Source of the DNA: Desulfurispora thermophila DSM 16022
GTDB taxonomy: Bacteria; Bacillota; Desulfotomaculia; Desulfotomaculales; Desulfurisporaceae
DNA length: 64,000 nt
Direction: 5' to 3'
Assembly: GCF_000376385.1 (NCBI RefSeq)
Contig: NZ_AQWN01000003.1
Span: 62,001-126,000, forward strand
The notes under the pieces were generated by a model. It was not told the DNA's origin. It searched no databases and saw nothing but the letters and a program-made list of their open reading frames with translations. Below are positions 24,931 to 33,781 of this stretch, one piece after another. The first letter of the stretch is position 1. The number at the start of each line of letters is the position of its first letter. The position numbers were made by a program, and so were the translations under genes.

Positions 24931-26007
24931 TTGCAAATAGAGATATTGACTCCGGATACCGGTAAAAAAGCTGCGTTGCTCACCTGGCTGGCCGGGCAGG
25001 GACAGTTGCAGGAGGCATCGGCCGGGAGATTTCAGGCCGGTGATGTGACCATGCTGGTCAACAGCAGCTACCTGTATCTTACCACAACTCTCTGCAGCGC
25101 TGCGGAAAAAATTGTCCGTCTGCTTTTTGACATTGAACCGGTGCCCTATGCCACTGGTTTCTATCAGTTGACCACCCGGCAGAAGATGCTTGTAACCGCG
25201 GCGGCGCGGCCGCTGAACGAGATCTGGGGCCGTCTGGAGAGCCTGGAGCATTTGGATATTGCCGCCGGTGAACTGGCCGGCCGGTTGGTGCACCGGCACC
25301 ACCGGCAGGATGTGGCCCTGCTGGCGGAAGGGCAGCTTTTGGTGCAGGACGGGGTGGCGGTTTGTCAGCTGCGGCTGAGCGGGCAGTTCCGGGAAAGCCG
25401 GCAAATTTGCCAGCAGTGTCTGGATACCTGGCGATTGGCCCCGCTGCTGGATATTTTTACGGTTCTTCAGTCCGAACCCGTGCCGCCCCTCTGTCAGCCC
25501 CCGCGGGCTGAATTGCAGACCAGCCTGCCGGTTGCTGTGCTGCCCGAGTTGATGGCCGCTTTCCCCCCGGCCAGTATACAATACCGGCCCGAGCAGGATG
25601 GTTATGCCTTTGCGCTGGGTGGTGCGGCCAATTACTTGCTGCTCAGGCCAGGCGGCAGCCAGGCCGAACTGCGGGCCGAACTGGTCTTGACTGCGCCGCG
25701 GGAGCTGGACGACCGGTTGTTATTCCTGTGCGGGCCCTACAGCTGGCCACCTTTGCGTGTCGGGCAGCGGATCAGCCGGCTGGTGTTATCGCCTGCCGAT
25801 TTGTTGGGCAAACTGGGCTTTGTCAAGGAGGGGCAGTTCTACGAATTTGCCTATGCCGGGAGTGGCGTGCTGGCCCGGTATCACATCGACCGGCGGGATA
25901 TGCTGATCTGGGCGGAAGCCAGTTGGCCGCAGGGCAGGGATGAATTGACACGTCTGTTTGCTGCAGTGGAGGAATTGGCCGGGCGGGTGATCAGCCTTGC
26001 TCTCTGA
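24931..26007 (+). CDS. Unknown protein in MoxR-VWA cluster
   Basis: A 358-residue protein that I do not recognise. It shows no membrane segments or signal peptide. It has scattered cysteines ('QICQQCLDTWR', 'VAVCQLR') but no convincing metal motif, and a mixed alpha/beta look throughout ('YDIDR'-type strands such as 'VLARYHIDRRDMLIW'). TTG 24931 is chosen because GGGAGGT lies 7 bases upstream; the frame is open much further upstream but overlaps the divergent MoxR gene. It overlaps the VWA gene by 11 bases, so the two are translationally coupled. It may be the client or an adaptor of the MoxR-VWA pair. Confidence 0.7.
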   Translation: MQIEILTPDTGKKAALLTWLAGQGQLQEASAGRFQAGDVTMLVNSSYLYLTTTLCSAAEKIVRLLFDIEPVPYATGFYQLTTRQKMLVTAAARPLNEIWGRLESLEHLDIAAGELAGRLVHRHHRQDVALLAEGQLLVQDGVAVCQLRLSGQFRESRQICQQCLDTWRLAPLLDIFTVLQSEPVPPLCQPPRAELQTSLPVAVLPELMAAFPPASIQYRPEQDGYAFALGGAANYLLLRPGGSQAELRAELVLTAPRELDDRLLFLCGPYSWPPLRVGQRISRLVLSPADLLGKLGFVKEGQFYEFAYAGSGVLARYHIDRRDMLIWAEASWPQGRDELTRLFAAVEELAGRVISLAL

Positions 26008-27493
26008 AATCTGGCCCCTGGTGGCAGCGCTGCGCCGGGCCGGTCTGGATATCAGCACCCGTCAGGTGCAGGATTTTTTGCGTGCCTGGCATTTACTGGG
26101 ACCCGAGCGGGAAAACCTGCTCTTAGCTATGCAGGCCTGCTGGGGTACGGGGGAATGGTCCAGGCTGGTGTTGGAGCGCATTGTCCACTATTATTTCTCC
26201 AGCCTGCCCCTGCCCGGGACCTGGCCGGGCGGCGGGGATGGGGACAGCAGTAATGTCGGGTCGGGTGCTCCGGGTAGCCTGCCGCCGAGTGCCGGGCCGG
26301 TGCTGCGGCGCACGCTGACCTGCCAGCAGCTGGCTGCCAGGATGGAGAACCTGCGCCGGAGCCTGCGGGCCGAGTTTGCTGCCGGGGCGGAGGAGAATGG
26401 TCAGGCGGGGTGCGGTGCGGGCCGGCGCACCGGCCGGGCCGGCGGGCGGGCGCTGGACAGGAACGGGCCGGGCGGGGTGGATACGCCGGGCGCAGGGCTG
26501 CTGGTGAGCGCCCTGGATTCGGAGGTGCCGGAGCAGGAAGTGGTGGCCGGGTTGATCCGGCAGTTGCCCCCGCGGGCAGAAGAAAGCCTGGCCGCCTGGC
26601 TGGGGCGCCTGCGTCGGGCGACCGGTTGGGCGGAGCGGGAAAAAAGTGAGCCGGGACAGCAAGGAGAATTTGCTGCTCTGGCCAGGGTGTGGCAGACAGA
26701 GGCCGAGCGCTACTGGTGGCAAAACCGGCCCGCCCAAAGAGAGGAAATTTACCAGCGTTACCGCCTGGCCGAGGTGAGCTTTAACTGTCTGGACCGGGAG
26801 CAGTTTGCTGCTCTGCAAAAGCAGGTGCTCAGGCTGGGCCGCAAGCTGGCCCACCGGCCGGGTTACCGCTATCGTCCGGCTTCCCGCGGCCAGGTGGACC
26901 TGCGGCGCAGCGTGGCGGCGGCCGCCCGCCAGCAGGGGATCCCGCTACGCCTTTACTTCCGGCGACGGGTGCCGGCGCGACCGGCGCTGGTTATTCTCTG
27001 CGATGTTTCGGGCTCGGTGGCGCCCTTCAGCGCCTTTATGCTGTTGCTGGTCTACGCCATGCAGAGCAGCTTTGCCAGTGTGCGCACCTTTGCCTTCGTG
27101 GAGGAAGTGAGCGAGATCACCCCTTTACTGCGCCAGGCCAGGCCGGAGAGTGTTCTGGATGATATTTACCGGCAGACCTCCGTCTGGCAGAGTGGCTTTT
27201 CCGACTACGGGCGGGTGTGGCAGCAGTTTGCCGCGCAGTTTGCCGGTGTCCTCACGCCCGAGCACATCCTGCTGGTGCTGGGCGATGCCCGCAACAATTA
27301 CAAGCCTTCCGGTGTGGAGTACATGGCCGGCGTGGCCCGGCGGGTAAAAAAGGTATACTGGCTCAACCCGCTGCCGGCAGCCGCCTGGCAGGGTGAGGAC
27401 TGCATTATGTCGGTTTATGCCGTCCACTGTGCGCAGGTCTTTGAGTGTCGCAATCTGGCCCAATTGGCCCGGGTGGCGGAGACAATTTTTTAA
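25997..27493 (+). CDS. VWA domain (CoxE-like) protein
   Basis: A 498-residue cytoplasmic protein whose C-terminal 200 residues form a von Willebrand factor A domain of the CoxE type. The metal-ion-dependent adhesion site is visible as 'LCDVSGSVAPFSAFMLLL', followed by 'VLGDARNNYKPSG'. The middle is arginine- and glycine-rich (about residues 75-170) and probably disordered. CoxE-like proteins act with MoxR ATPases in maturation of enzymes such as molybdenum hydroxylases. Here the partner is the divergent MoxR gene, but no obvious client enzyme lies nearby. Confidence 0.8.
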   Translation: MLSEIWPLVAALRRAGLDISTRQVQDFLRAWHLLGPERENLLLAMQACWGTGEWSRLVLERIVHYYFSSLPLPGTWPGGGDGDSSNVGSGAPGSLPPSAGPVLRRTLTCQQLAARMENLRRSLRAEFAAGAEENGQAGCGAGRRTGRAGGRALDRNGPGGVDTPGAGLLVSALDSEVPEQEVVAGLIRQLPPRAEESLAAWLGRLRRATGWAEREKSEPGQQGEFAALARVWQTEAERYWWQNRPAQREEIYQRYRLAEVSFNCLDREQFAALQKQVLRLGRKLAHRPGYRYRPASRGQVDLRRSVAAAARQQGIPLRLYFRRRVPARPALVILCDVSGSVAPFSAFMLLLVYAMQSSFASVRTFAFVEEVSEITPLLRQARPESVLDDIYRQTSVWQSGFSDYGRVWQQFAAQFAGVLTPEHILLVLGDARNNYKPSGVEYMAGVARRVKKVYWLNPLPAAAWQGEDCIMSVYAVHCAQVFECRNLAQLARVAETIF

Positions 27494-27504
27494 AGAAAAA
27501 ATGC

Positions 27505-27534
27505 TTGACAGTGATTTTGCGGTTGTGGTAATAT
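27505..27534 (+). promoter_or_regulatory. Promoter of tRNA-Leu copy 1
   Basis: TTGACA (27505-27510), 18 bases, TAATAT (27529-27534), about 20 bases before the tRNA. Confidence 0.7.
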
Positions 27535-27553
27535 AACTATTGCACTGAGGAAT

Positions 27554-27641
27554 GCGGCAGTGGCGGAATTGGCAGACGCGTAAGATTCAGGTTCTTATGG
27601 GCAGTACGCCCGTGGGGGTTCAAGTCCCTTCTGCCGCACCA
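27554..27641 (+). tRNA. tRNA-Leu (CAG), copy 1
   Basis: An 88-base class II tRNA with encoded CCA. The acceptor stem is GCGGCAG / CTGCCGC, the anticodon arm is TAAGA-TTCAGGT-TCTTA (anticodon CAG), there is a long variable arm (GGGCAGTACGCCC) and the T-loop is GTTCAAGTC. A second copy at 29146 is identical over all 88 bases. Confidence 0.93.
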
Positions 27642-27645
27642 GGCA

Positions 27646-27683
27646 GGCTGCAGGTATGCAACGCGTACCTGCAGCCTTAGTTT
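27646..27683 (+). terminator. Terminator after tRNA-Leu copy 1
   Basis: GGCTGCAGGTA pairs with TACCTGCAGCC (27646-27676), then TTAGTTTTT. Confidence 0.85.
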
Positions 27684-27730
27684 TTGCCCGGGGTAGATTC
27701 GCGCCGGGGAGGAGGCCGGTAGCCGGGCAC

Positions 27731-27763
27731 AAAAAAGCCAGCCATTGCAAAATGACTGGCTTT
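27731..27763 (-). terminator. Terminator of the small minus-strand gene
   Basis: On the minus strand AAGCCAG pairs with CTGGCTT and is followed by TTTT, just after the stop at 27770. Confidence 0.75.
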
Positions 27764-27769
27764 GTTTAT

Positions 27770-28036
27770 TTAGGCTACGTGCACGTCTTCCATATAGTAG
27801 AGCACATACGCCCGTTCCGGATCCTGCCGGATAATGTCCATGACCTGGGGTCCGACAGAGATTTCACCAACAAAGTTGAAGCTGGCATTTATATCGAAAT
27901 CCTCCACATCCAGCACTTTAAAACACTCCAGAACAGGATGGGGGTCGCGGGTGGGGCGCTGGATAGCCTGATACTGAGCCCTGGCTTCCTCTGCAGAATC
28001 GGCAAAGATGATGTGCGTGTTCGTGGGATGACGCAT
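27770..28036 (-). CDS. Hypothetical protein, 88 residues
   Basis: A small soluble protein of unknown function. ATG 28036 has AGGAGGT 6 bases upstream, so the gene is well supported. The sequence is acidic, with 'HIIFADSAEEARAQYQAIQ' in the first third and 'DVEDFDINASFNFVGEISVGP' in the middle; it reads like a single small alpha/beta domain. It carries its own terminator. It lies in the segment between the two identical tRNA-Leu genes, opposite in direction to the methylase. Confidence 0.72.
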   Translation of the reverse strand: MRHPTNTHIIFADSAEEARAQYQAIQRPTRDPHPVLECFKVLDVEDFDINASFNFVGEISVGPQVMDIIRQDPERAYVLYYMEDVHVA

Positions 28037-28249
28037 GTTATAACCTCCTGTGCATATTTTGTGATTAATCATTCAGGTGATTATATTTTACTAGATATAA
28101 TTATAGAATACAAGTACAGCAGAATAATCATAAATTATAATTGTTATTCAAAATAAAGCAGGGAAAATAATCTATGCAGGGAAATATTTTATTACCGGTT
28201 TTCTGACCGGACCTCCGGCTGGATGGAGAAGGGAAGATATTATATCAAA

Positions 28250-29074
28250 ATGTTTCGGGCAAGTTGTGTTCGTCCGCCTGTCAAGTGGGCTGGCGGCAAA
28301 AGCCAGCTGATTCCCAAGATGCAATTGCTTTTTCCCCGGCGCAGCACCTACAACCTGTACATTGAGCCCTTTTTGGGGGGCGGGGCGGTATTTTTCCACC
28401 TGCAGCCCGAGCGGGCGGTGCTGATTGACAGCAACCCCGAACTGATGAACTTTTACCAGGTGGTGCGGGAAAAACTGCCGGCCCTCCTGGCCGACCTGAC
28501 AAAGCATGTTTGTGAGAAGGAGTATTATTACTATATACGGGATTTGCCTGTGGAAGGTTTGAGCGACGTGGAAAGGGCCTCGCGCTTTTTATTCTTGAAC
28601 AAGACTGCGTATAACGGCCTGTGGCGGGTAAACCGGCAGGGTAAATTTAATGTTCCCTTCGGACGCTATGCCAACCCCCGGCTTTACCGGGCAGAACACC
28701 TGCAGCGCGTATCTGTCGCCCTGCAGAAGGCTGAACTCATTTGCGGCGATTTCAGCCTGGTGCTGGATCACGCCGCACCGGGCGCCTTTGTCTATTTTGA
28801 TCCTCCTTACCACCCGCTTTCCGAGACGTCTCGCTTTACCAGCTATACGGCCGGGGCGTTTGGCAGTGCCGACCAGCGCCGCCTGTCGGAAGTGTTTCGC
28901 GAACTGGACGGAAAAGGATGCCTGCTCATGCTCAGCAACTCTGACACGCCGCTGATCCGAGAGCTTTACGCGGGCTACAACATTTATGTTGTGCAGGCCA
29001 GGCGCAACATTAATTGCCAGGCCAAGGGTCGGGGAGCGGTTGATGAACTGATCATAACCAACTATTTACCGTGA
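28250..29074 (+). CDS. DNA adenine methylase (Dam / D12 class)
   Basis: A 274-residue N6-adenine DNA methyltransferase of the alpha (D12) class. The SAM-binding region is seen in 'PVKWAGGKSQLIPKM' and 'YIEPFLGGGAVFF' (motifs X and I), and the catalytic motif IV is 'FVYFDPPYHPL'. The region between them carries the target-recognition part ('NKTAYNGLWRVNRQGKFNVPFG'). The start is ATG 28250 or ATG 28223, neither with a good ribosome site. No restriction endonuclease adjoins it, so it is an orphan methylase. It sits between the two identical tRNA-Leu genes. Confidence 0.9.
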   Translation: MFRASCVRPPVKWAGGKSQLIPKMQLLFPRRSTYNLYIEPFLGGGAVFFHLQPERAVLIDSNPELMNFYQVVREKLPALLADLTKHVCEKEYYYYIRDLPVEGLSDVERASRFLFLNKTAYNGLWRVNRQGKFNVPFGRYANPRLYRAEHLQRVSVALQKAELICGDFSLVLDHAAPGAFVYFDPPYHPLSETSRFTSYTAGAFGSADQRRLSEVFRELDGKGCLLMLSNSDTPLIRELYAGYNIYVVQARRNINCQAKGRGAVDELIITNYLP

Positions 29075-29082
29075 ATTTTTGC

Positions 29083-29110
29083 TTGACATTGTCCTCTGTT
29101 GTGCTATAAT
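29083..29110 (+). promoter_or_regulatory. Promoter of tRNA-Leu copy 2
   Basis: TTGACA (29083-29088), 16 bases, TATAAT (29105-29110). It differs from the promoter of copy 1, so the duplication covers the tRNA but not its promoter. Confidence 0.75.
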
Positions 29111-29145
29111 AACACTTGCGGTTCGCAAGGACGGCAGGAAAAAAT

Positions 29146-29233
29146 GCGGCAGTGGCGGAATTGGCAGACGCGTAAGATTCAGGTTCTTATGGGCAGTACG
29201 CCCGTGGGGGTTCAAGTCCCTTCTGCCGCACCA
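29146..29233 (+). tRNA. tRNA-Leu (CAG), copy 2
   Basis: Identical base for base to the copy at 27554, including the encoded CCA. The upstream and downstream sequences differ between the two. Confidence 0.93.
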
Positions 29234-29235
29234 AA

Positions 29236-29278
29236 AAAACGGTTCACTACGTTTTGCAGCGTGGTGAACCGTTTTTTA
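29236..29278 (+). terminator. Terminator after tRNA-Leu copy 2
   Basis: AAAACGGTTCAC pairs with GTGAACCGTTTT, then TT. It begins 3 bases after the tRNA. Confidence 0.85.
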
Positions 29279-29338
29279 TGTGCATGGACTTTATCTGTTG
29301 CTGAATGCCGGCGCTGAGCGTTTTTGCCGGGCTGTTGT

Positions 29339-29620
29339 TCAGAACATGCTGCCGCTGCTTCTTTCCTGCTTGCTCAGTTTGGTCATCAGACCGGCCAGGA
29401 CCTGCCTTTCCTGCTGGTCGGCCACGCTCCAAAGCTCCTTGAGTGCCTTTTGTTCCGGGTTGGCCGGCTGTACGTTTTCCGCCAGCACGTCGCCCGCCTG
29501 TTTGGCCAGAGAAACAATCCTTTCCCGGGAGATACCTAGTTCTTCGGCAAATTCCACAGCCTGACCCAGGAAGTGTTTCCAGTTATCCCAGCTGGTATTG
29601 ATCTTGGTTTTAATATCCAT
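29339..29620 (-). CDS. DUF3243 family protein
   Basis: A 93-residue protein matching the DUF3243 (YmfJ-like) pattern of spore-forming Firmicutes: 'SWDNWKHFLGQAVEFAEELGIS' followed by 'VSLAKQAGDVLAENVQPANPEQKALKELW', then 'VLAGLMTKLSKQ'. Function is unknown; it is all helical. ATG 29620 has GGAGG 8 bases upstream. The frame continues upstream to 30004, but that part is antisense to the gene at 29795 and has no ribosome site. Confidence 0.8.
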   Translation of the reverse strand: MDIKTKINTSWDNWKHFLGQAVEFAEELGISRERIVSLAKQAGDVLAENVQPANPEQKALKELWSVADQQERQVLAGLMTKLSKQERSSGSMF

Positions 29621-29794
29621 AACCTCATCCTCCCCGGTAAATTTTTCAATAGTATAAACTTTTGTCAGAAAGATTATACCAGTTGGGGCAGTATCAACCG
29701 GCGCCTCTACAGACACGAATGGATAGGCCGGCGCATATTGTAAATAAAAAACGACTTTTGTTAGCCCTGATGGGAGGGTGGGTGTACTGATAAA

Positions 29795-30007
29795 ATGAAA
29801 ATCGGTGACATTGTGACCAGGAAGATCTTTGGTGAGGAGATGCAGTTCTGTATCCTGGGGTTTTACACTCACTACGAAACAGGGGAGAAAATAGCCATAT
29901 TGGCTTTGCTGGATCCCAACCTGATTACAGAAGCCACGGTACAGGAACTCTCCCCGGTTTCCGCCCGGCATTTGTTTGCCCTGACAAATAGCGGTCACCT
30001 GCATTGA
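29795..30007 (+). CDS. YabG N-terminal-like small protein
   Basis: A 70-residue protein. 'MKIGDIVTRKIFGEEMQFCILGF' followed by 'EKIAILALLDPNLITEA' resembles the first 60 or so residues of the sporulation protease YabG, but the catalytic part is missing; the frame stops at 30007 and a terminator follows at once. It may be a stand-alone small domain (SH3-like barrel) or the stump of a truncated gene. The ribosome site is not clear: GGGAGGG lies about 17 bases before the ATG. Confidence 0.5.
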   Translation: MKIGDIVTRKIFGEEMQFCILGFYTHYETGEKIAILALLDPNLITEATVQELSPVSARHLFALTNSGHLH

Positions 30008-30038
30008 ACTGCTTGTGTTTTGCGCAAGCAGTTTTTTG
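30007..30038 (+). terminator. Terminator after the YabG-like gene
   Basis: AACTGCTTG (30007-30015) pairs with CAAGCAGTT (30025-30033), followed by TTTT. Confidence 0.8.
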
Positions 30039-30088
30039 CTTTACCGACAAGGATTAGGGGCGGGAAAGGGGAATAATACTAATGGGAC

Positions 30089-31453
30089 ATGGAGGTGGTT
30101 AAAATTAGCAACCAAGCGCAGATGAGCGAACTGGCGCAGAAAGCGCTGGATGCGGTCCGGCGGAAGGGGGCCGGGCTGGCCGAAGTATATATCAGCAACA
30201 ACAAAGAGCTTACGGTAGAGGTGCGCCACGGGCGGGTGGAGACGCTCAAGCTAACTGAAGAGCGCGGCCTGGGCATGCGCGTCTTGCTGGGGGACAGGAT
30301 GGGTTTTGCCTTTACCACGGATCTGACGCCAGGCGGCGTGGAGGAGGTGGCGGGACGGGCTTACCAGAACGCTGCTGCGGCGACACCCGATCAGTATCGT
30401 ACCATTCCCCGGCCGGCGGAGCGCTACCCGGAGGTGGATGTTTTCGACCCGGCCATTCGCGCGGCCACAGTGGAAGAAAAGACTGCGCTGGCCATGCAGA
30501 TGGAACAGGTGGCGCGGGATTACGACCCGCGCATCAAAATCATTGAGAGCGCGGTTTACCAGGATGGCGAGGCGGAGGTCTTCTTATACAATACGCACGG
30601 TATGCAGCTGAGCTACCGCTCGGCGGCCTGCGTTCTATACCTGGCGCTGGTGGCCGGGCAGGAGGATGACCATCAGACCGGCTTTGCTATTGACTATGTG
30701 TTGCGCTATAAAGATTTAAACCCCGAAAAGGTGGGGCGGGAAGCGGCGCGCAAAGCTGTGTCCATGCTGGGTGCCCGGCCGGTTTCCACCATGACCGTGC
30801 CGGTGGTTTTGGATCCGTATGTGGCCACCAGTTTCCTCGGTTTGCTGGCCCCTTCCCTGTCGGCGGATGCGGTACAGAAAAACCGCTCTTTGCTGGCCGA
30901 GCGGCTGGGTCAGGCCGTAGCGGCGGCCCATGTGCAAATCATTGACGATGGCTCTTTGCCCGGCGGGATAGCTTCGGCTCCCTTTGACGGGGAAGGTGTG
31001 CCCACCCGGCGCACTGTCCTGGTGGACGGAGGTGTGCTAAAGGCATTTTTGCACAACGCCTATACGGCGGCCCGGGAGGGCGTACAGTCCACCGGCAACG
31101 GGGTGCGCCATTCCTATAAAGCCACGCCCGAAGTGGGCCACACCAACCTGTTTATAGCTGCCGGCAATACGGCTCCGGAAGCAATGATTAAAGACATTTC
31201 CCGTGGCCTGTACATCACCGAGGTGCTGGGTATGCACACTGCCAACCCCATCTCGGGCGACTTCAGTGTGGGGGCGACCGGCCTGCTGATTGAAAACGGG
31301 CAGCTGACCAGGCCGGTACGGGGTGTGACCCTGGCTGGCAATATCATTGACGTGCTGCAAAAAATCAGCGGCATTGGCCATGATCTCACTTTTTACGGCA
31401 GCAAGGGTTCGCCCACGCTGCTGGTCGCCGCGCTGACGGTGGGTGGCCATTAA
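30089..31453 (+). CDS. TldD/PmbA family protein (TldE-like)
   Basis: A 454-residue protein of the TldD/TldE (PmbA) family, the heterodimeric metalloprotease that trims peptides such as microcin precursors. 'EVYISNNKELTVEVRHGRVE' at the N-terminus and 'GNGVRHSYKATPEVGHTNLFI' and 'NPISGDFSVGATGLLIENG' near the C-terminus are typical of TldE. The HExxxH zinc motif of TldD is absent, so this is the non-catalytic partner; no tldD adjoins it in the window. The start is uncertain: ATG 30089 overlaps a GGAGGTGG that would otherwise serve a start near 30101. Confidence 0.85.
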   Translation: MEVVKISNQAQMSELAQKALDAVRRKGAGLAEVYISNNKELTVEVRHGRVETLKLTEERGLGMRVLLGDRMGFAFTTDLTPGGVEEVAGRAYQNAAAATPDQYRTIPRPAERYPEVDVFDPAIRAATVEEKTALAMQMEQVARDYDPRIKIIESAVYQDGEAEVFLYNTHGMQLSYRSAACVLYLALVAGQEDDHQTGFAIDYVLRYKDLNPEKVGREAARKAVSMLGARPVSTMTVPVVLDPYVATSFLGLLAPSLSADAVQKNRSLLAERLGQAVAAAHVQIIDDGSLPGGIASAPFDGEGVPTRRTVLVDGGVLKAFLHNAYTAAREGVQSTGNGVRHSYKATPEVGHTNLFIAAGNTAPEAMIKDISRGLYITEVLGMHTANPISGDFSVGATGLLIENGQLTRPVRGVTLAGNIIDVLQKISGIGHDLTFYGSKGSPTLLVAALTVGGH

Positions 31454-31551
31454 AACTGTGCTGGGGAAACTTTGCAAGGTGCCCTGACTGTGGTAAAATA
31501 TCAGCGTGCGTTCTGGCGGATTAACTGATGTAATCTTGAGGGGCGAATACA

Positions 31552-32025
31552 TTGAAGATTCTTGTGTTACACGGTGTGAATCTGAACCTGCTGGGACAGC
31601 GGGAAAAGGCCATCTACGGCCAGGCCACGCTGGACGACATCAATAGCGGTTTGCGGGAACTGGCCGGGCAACTGGGTGTGGAACTGGAGTGCCGGCAGTC
31701 CAACCATGAGGGTCAGCTGGTGGACTGGCTGCAACAGGCTCCGGGACAGTATGCGGCCGTGGTTTTCAACCCGGGAGCCTATACCCATTACAGCATTGCT
31801 CTGCGGGACGCCATTGCCGCTATTGCTATTCCGGTGATAGAAGTGCACCTTTCCAATATTTATGCCCGGGAGGATTTCCGCCACCGTTCTGTACTGGCGC
31901 CGGTGGCAGCCGGTCAGATCAGCGGGATGGGCGTGCTGAGCTACCGCCTGGGCTTGCTGGCGGCAGTGGAACTGGTGCGCGGTGGGAGAAATGACGGGGA
32001 GGAAAAATGTATCACAGCAGACTGA
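31552..32025 (+). CDS. aroQ: 3-dehydroquinate dehydratase, type II
   Basis: A 157-residue shikimate-pathway enzyme that dehydrates 3-dehydroquinate. The type II fold is clear: '[16 protein letters not shown]' opens the protein, the catalytic tyrosine is in 'YGQATLDDI', '[13 protein letters not shown]' and '[16 protein letters not shown]' bind substrate, and the histidine is in '[17 protein letters not shown]'. The TTG start follows GAGGGG. It overlaps the peptidase gene by 19 bases; this aroQ-pepQ-efp order is common in Firmicutes. Confidence 0.94.
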   Translation: MKILVLHGVNLNLLGQREKAIYGQATLDDINSGLRELAGQLGVELECRQSNHEGQLVDWLQQAPGQYAAVVFNPGAYTHYSIALRDAIAAIAIPVIEVHLSNIYAREDFRHRSVLAPVAAGQISGMGVLSYRLGLLAAVELVRGGRNDGEEKCITAD

Positions 32026-33080
32026 AAAACTTGCGGTCGGCTATGCAGGAGGCCGGCCTGGACGCGCTTTTGGTACAGGTACCGGAAAACAGATATTATC
32101 TTTCCGCTTTTACCGGCAGCACCGGAGCGCTCTTGATCACTGACAGCGAGTGCTTTTTCTTTACCGACTTCCGGTACATAGAACAGGCGGCCCAGCAGTG
32201 TCCGCATTGCACGGTGGTGCGGGTGCAGGAACGGCTCACTGACCAGCTGGCCGAGCACCTGGCCGGCTGGCAGGGCAGGAACATTGGTTTTGAAGCCCAC
32301 CATGTCACATTCCAGCAGTACGAGCTGATGCAGCAGAAGGTACCGCAGGTCAACTGGCGGCCGGTTACCGATCTGGTGGAAACCCTGCGCCTGTACAAAG
32401 ACCGGGAGGAAATCCGGCTCATCAGGGAGTCGGTGGCCCTGGCCGATGCTGCCTTCGCAGAGATCCTACCCGCCATCCGTCCGGGGGTGAGTGAGCGGGA
32501 GCTGGCCTGGCGGGTGGAAGCGTTCCTGCGCCAGCAGGGAGCCAGCGGGGTGGCCTTTCCTTTTATTTTTGCTTCCGGCCCGCGGGGAGCCATGCCCCAC
32601 GGCGTGGCCAGCGAGCGGGTGTTGCAGGAAGGGGACCTGCTGACCATGGATTTTGGGGCGGTGGTCAACCAGTACTGCTCGGACATGACCAGGACGGTGG
32701 CCGTGGGGTACTGCGACGATCGCCAGCGGGAAATCTACCAGGTGGTGCTGGTGGCCCAGCAGGCCGCGGTGGCGGCCATCAAACCCGGGGTGAAAGCGTC
32801 CGATGTGGATGCCGCCGCCCGCCGGGTGATCAAAGAGGCCGGGTTTGGCGATTATTTCGGCCACGGCACCGGGCACGGCGTGGGCCTGGCCGTGCACGAG
32901 GCACCCCGCCTGAGCTGGAACAGTGAGCAGGTCTTGCAGGCGGGCATGGTGGTGACTGTGGAACCGGGGATATACCTGCCCGGCTGGGGCGGCGTGCGCA
33001 TCGAGGATATGGTGCTGGTGACCGAAAACGGCCACGAGGTGCTGACCGCTTCGCCCAAACAACTGCTGGTGTGCGCTTAA
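32007..33080 (+). CDS. M24 family Xaa-Pro peptidase
   Basis: A 357-residue 'pita-bread' metallopeptidase that cleaves Xaa-Pro bonds. All five metal ligands can be seen: Asp in '[19 protein letters not shown]' (two aspartates), His in '[16 protein letters not shown]', Glu in '[12 protein letters not shown]' and Glu in 'VRIEDMVLV'. The N-terminal 130 residues form the creatinase-type domain. It lies between aroQ and efp, as in Bacillus (yqhT). It is a useful reference for the ligand-less homologue at 62208. Confidence 0.93.
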   Translation: MYHSRLKNLRSAMQEAGLDALLVQVPENRYYLSAFTGSTGALLITDSECFFFTDFRYIEQAAQQCPHCTVVRVQERLTDQLAEHLAGWQGRNIGFEAHHVTFQQYELMQQKVPQVNWRPVTDLVETLRLYKDREEIRLIRESVALADAAFAEILPAIRPGVSERELAWRVEAFLRQQGASGVAFPFIFASGPRGAMPHGVASERVLQEGDLLTMDFGAVVNQYCSDMTRTVAVGYCDDRQREIYQVVLVAQQAAVAAIKPGVKASDVDAAARRVIKEAGFGDYFGHGTGHGVGLAVHEAPRLSWNSEQVLQAGMVVTVEPGIYLPGWGGVRIEDMVLVTENGHEVLTASPKQLLVCA

Positions 33081-33127
33081 ACATTGCATAGAATATACAA
33101 TTTTTACCGAAGGGAGATGGGCAAAAC

Positions 33128-33685
33128 ATGATTTCCACCAACGATTTTCGTACGGGTCTGACCATTGAGCTGGACGGCGACGTGTACCAGGTGATCGAGT
33201 TTCAGCATGTCAAGCCGGGCAAAGGGGCGGCTTTTGTGCGCTCCAAACTGAGAAACATGCGTACCGGCGCGGTGATTGAGAAAACCTTCAACGCCGGCGA
33301 GAAAATCCCCCGGGCCAGGATTGACCGGCGGGAAGTGCAGTACCTTTACAATGACGGTTCCAGCTACAACTTCATGGATATGGAAACCTATGACCAGTTT
33401 GCCATGACCAAAGAGCAACTGGGCGACGCGGTGAAGTTTCTGAAAGAGAACATGGTCATCAACCTGCTGCTTTTCCAGGGTAAATCCATAGGTGTGGACC
33501 TGCCCAACTTTGTGGAGCTGGAAGTAGTGGACACCACTCCCGGTATCAAGGGCGATACGGCCAGTGGAGGTTCCAAGCCGGCCACACTGGAAACCGGCTA
33601 TGTGGTACAGGTGCCCTTCTTTATTAACGTGGGCGACATATTACAAATAGATACCCGGACCGGGCAGTATATTAAACGTGCTTAA
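33128..33685 (+). CDS. efp: Elongation factor P
   Basis: A 185-residue three-domain translation factor that rescues ribosomes stalled at polyproline. '[37 protein letters not shown]' is the N-terminal KOW-like domain; the loop residue that is modified in some lineages is the lysine in 'KPGKGAAF'. The two OB domains follow and end in '[10 protein letters not shown]'. The ATG is preceded by GAAGGGAGA. The modification enzymes are not in the window. Confidence 0.96.
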   Translation: MISTNDFRTGLTIELDGDVYQVIEFQHVKPGKGAAFVRSKLRNMRTGAVIEKTFNAGEKIPRARIDRREVQYLYNDGSSYNFMDMETYDQFAMTKEQLGDAVKFLKENMVINLLLFQGKSIGVDLPNFVELEVVDTTPGIKGDTASGGSKPATLETGYVVQVPFFINVGDILQIDTRTGQYIKRA

Positions 33686-33781
33686 TATGTTGCCAGCACA
33701 TAATAAATAATGTTTAAGCAACCCCCTGCCGAGTCATACTATAAACCGTTAGAGTTTTGCTATGACCGAGGGGGTATCTGT

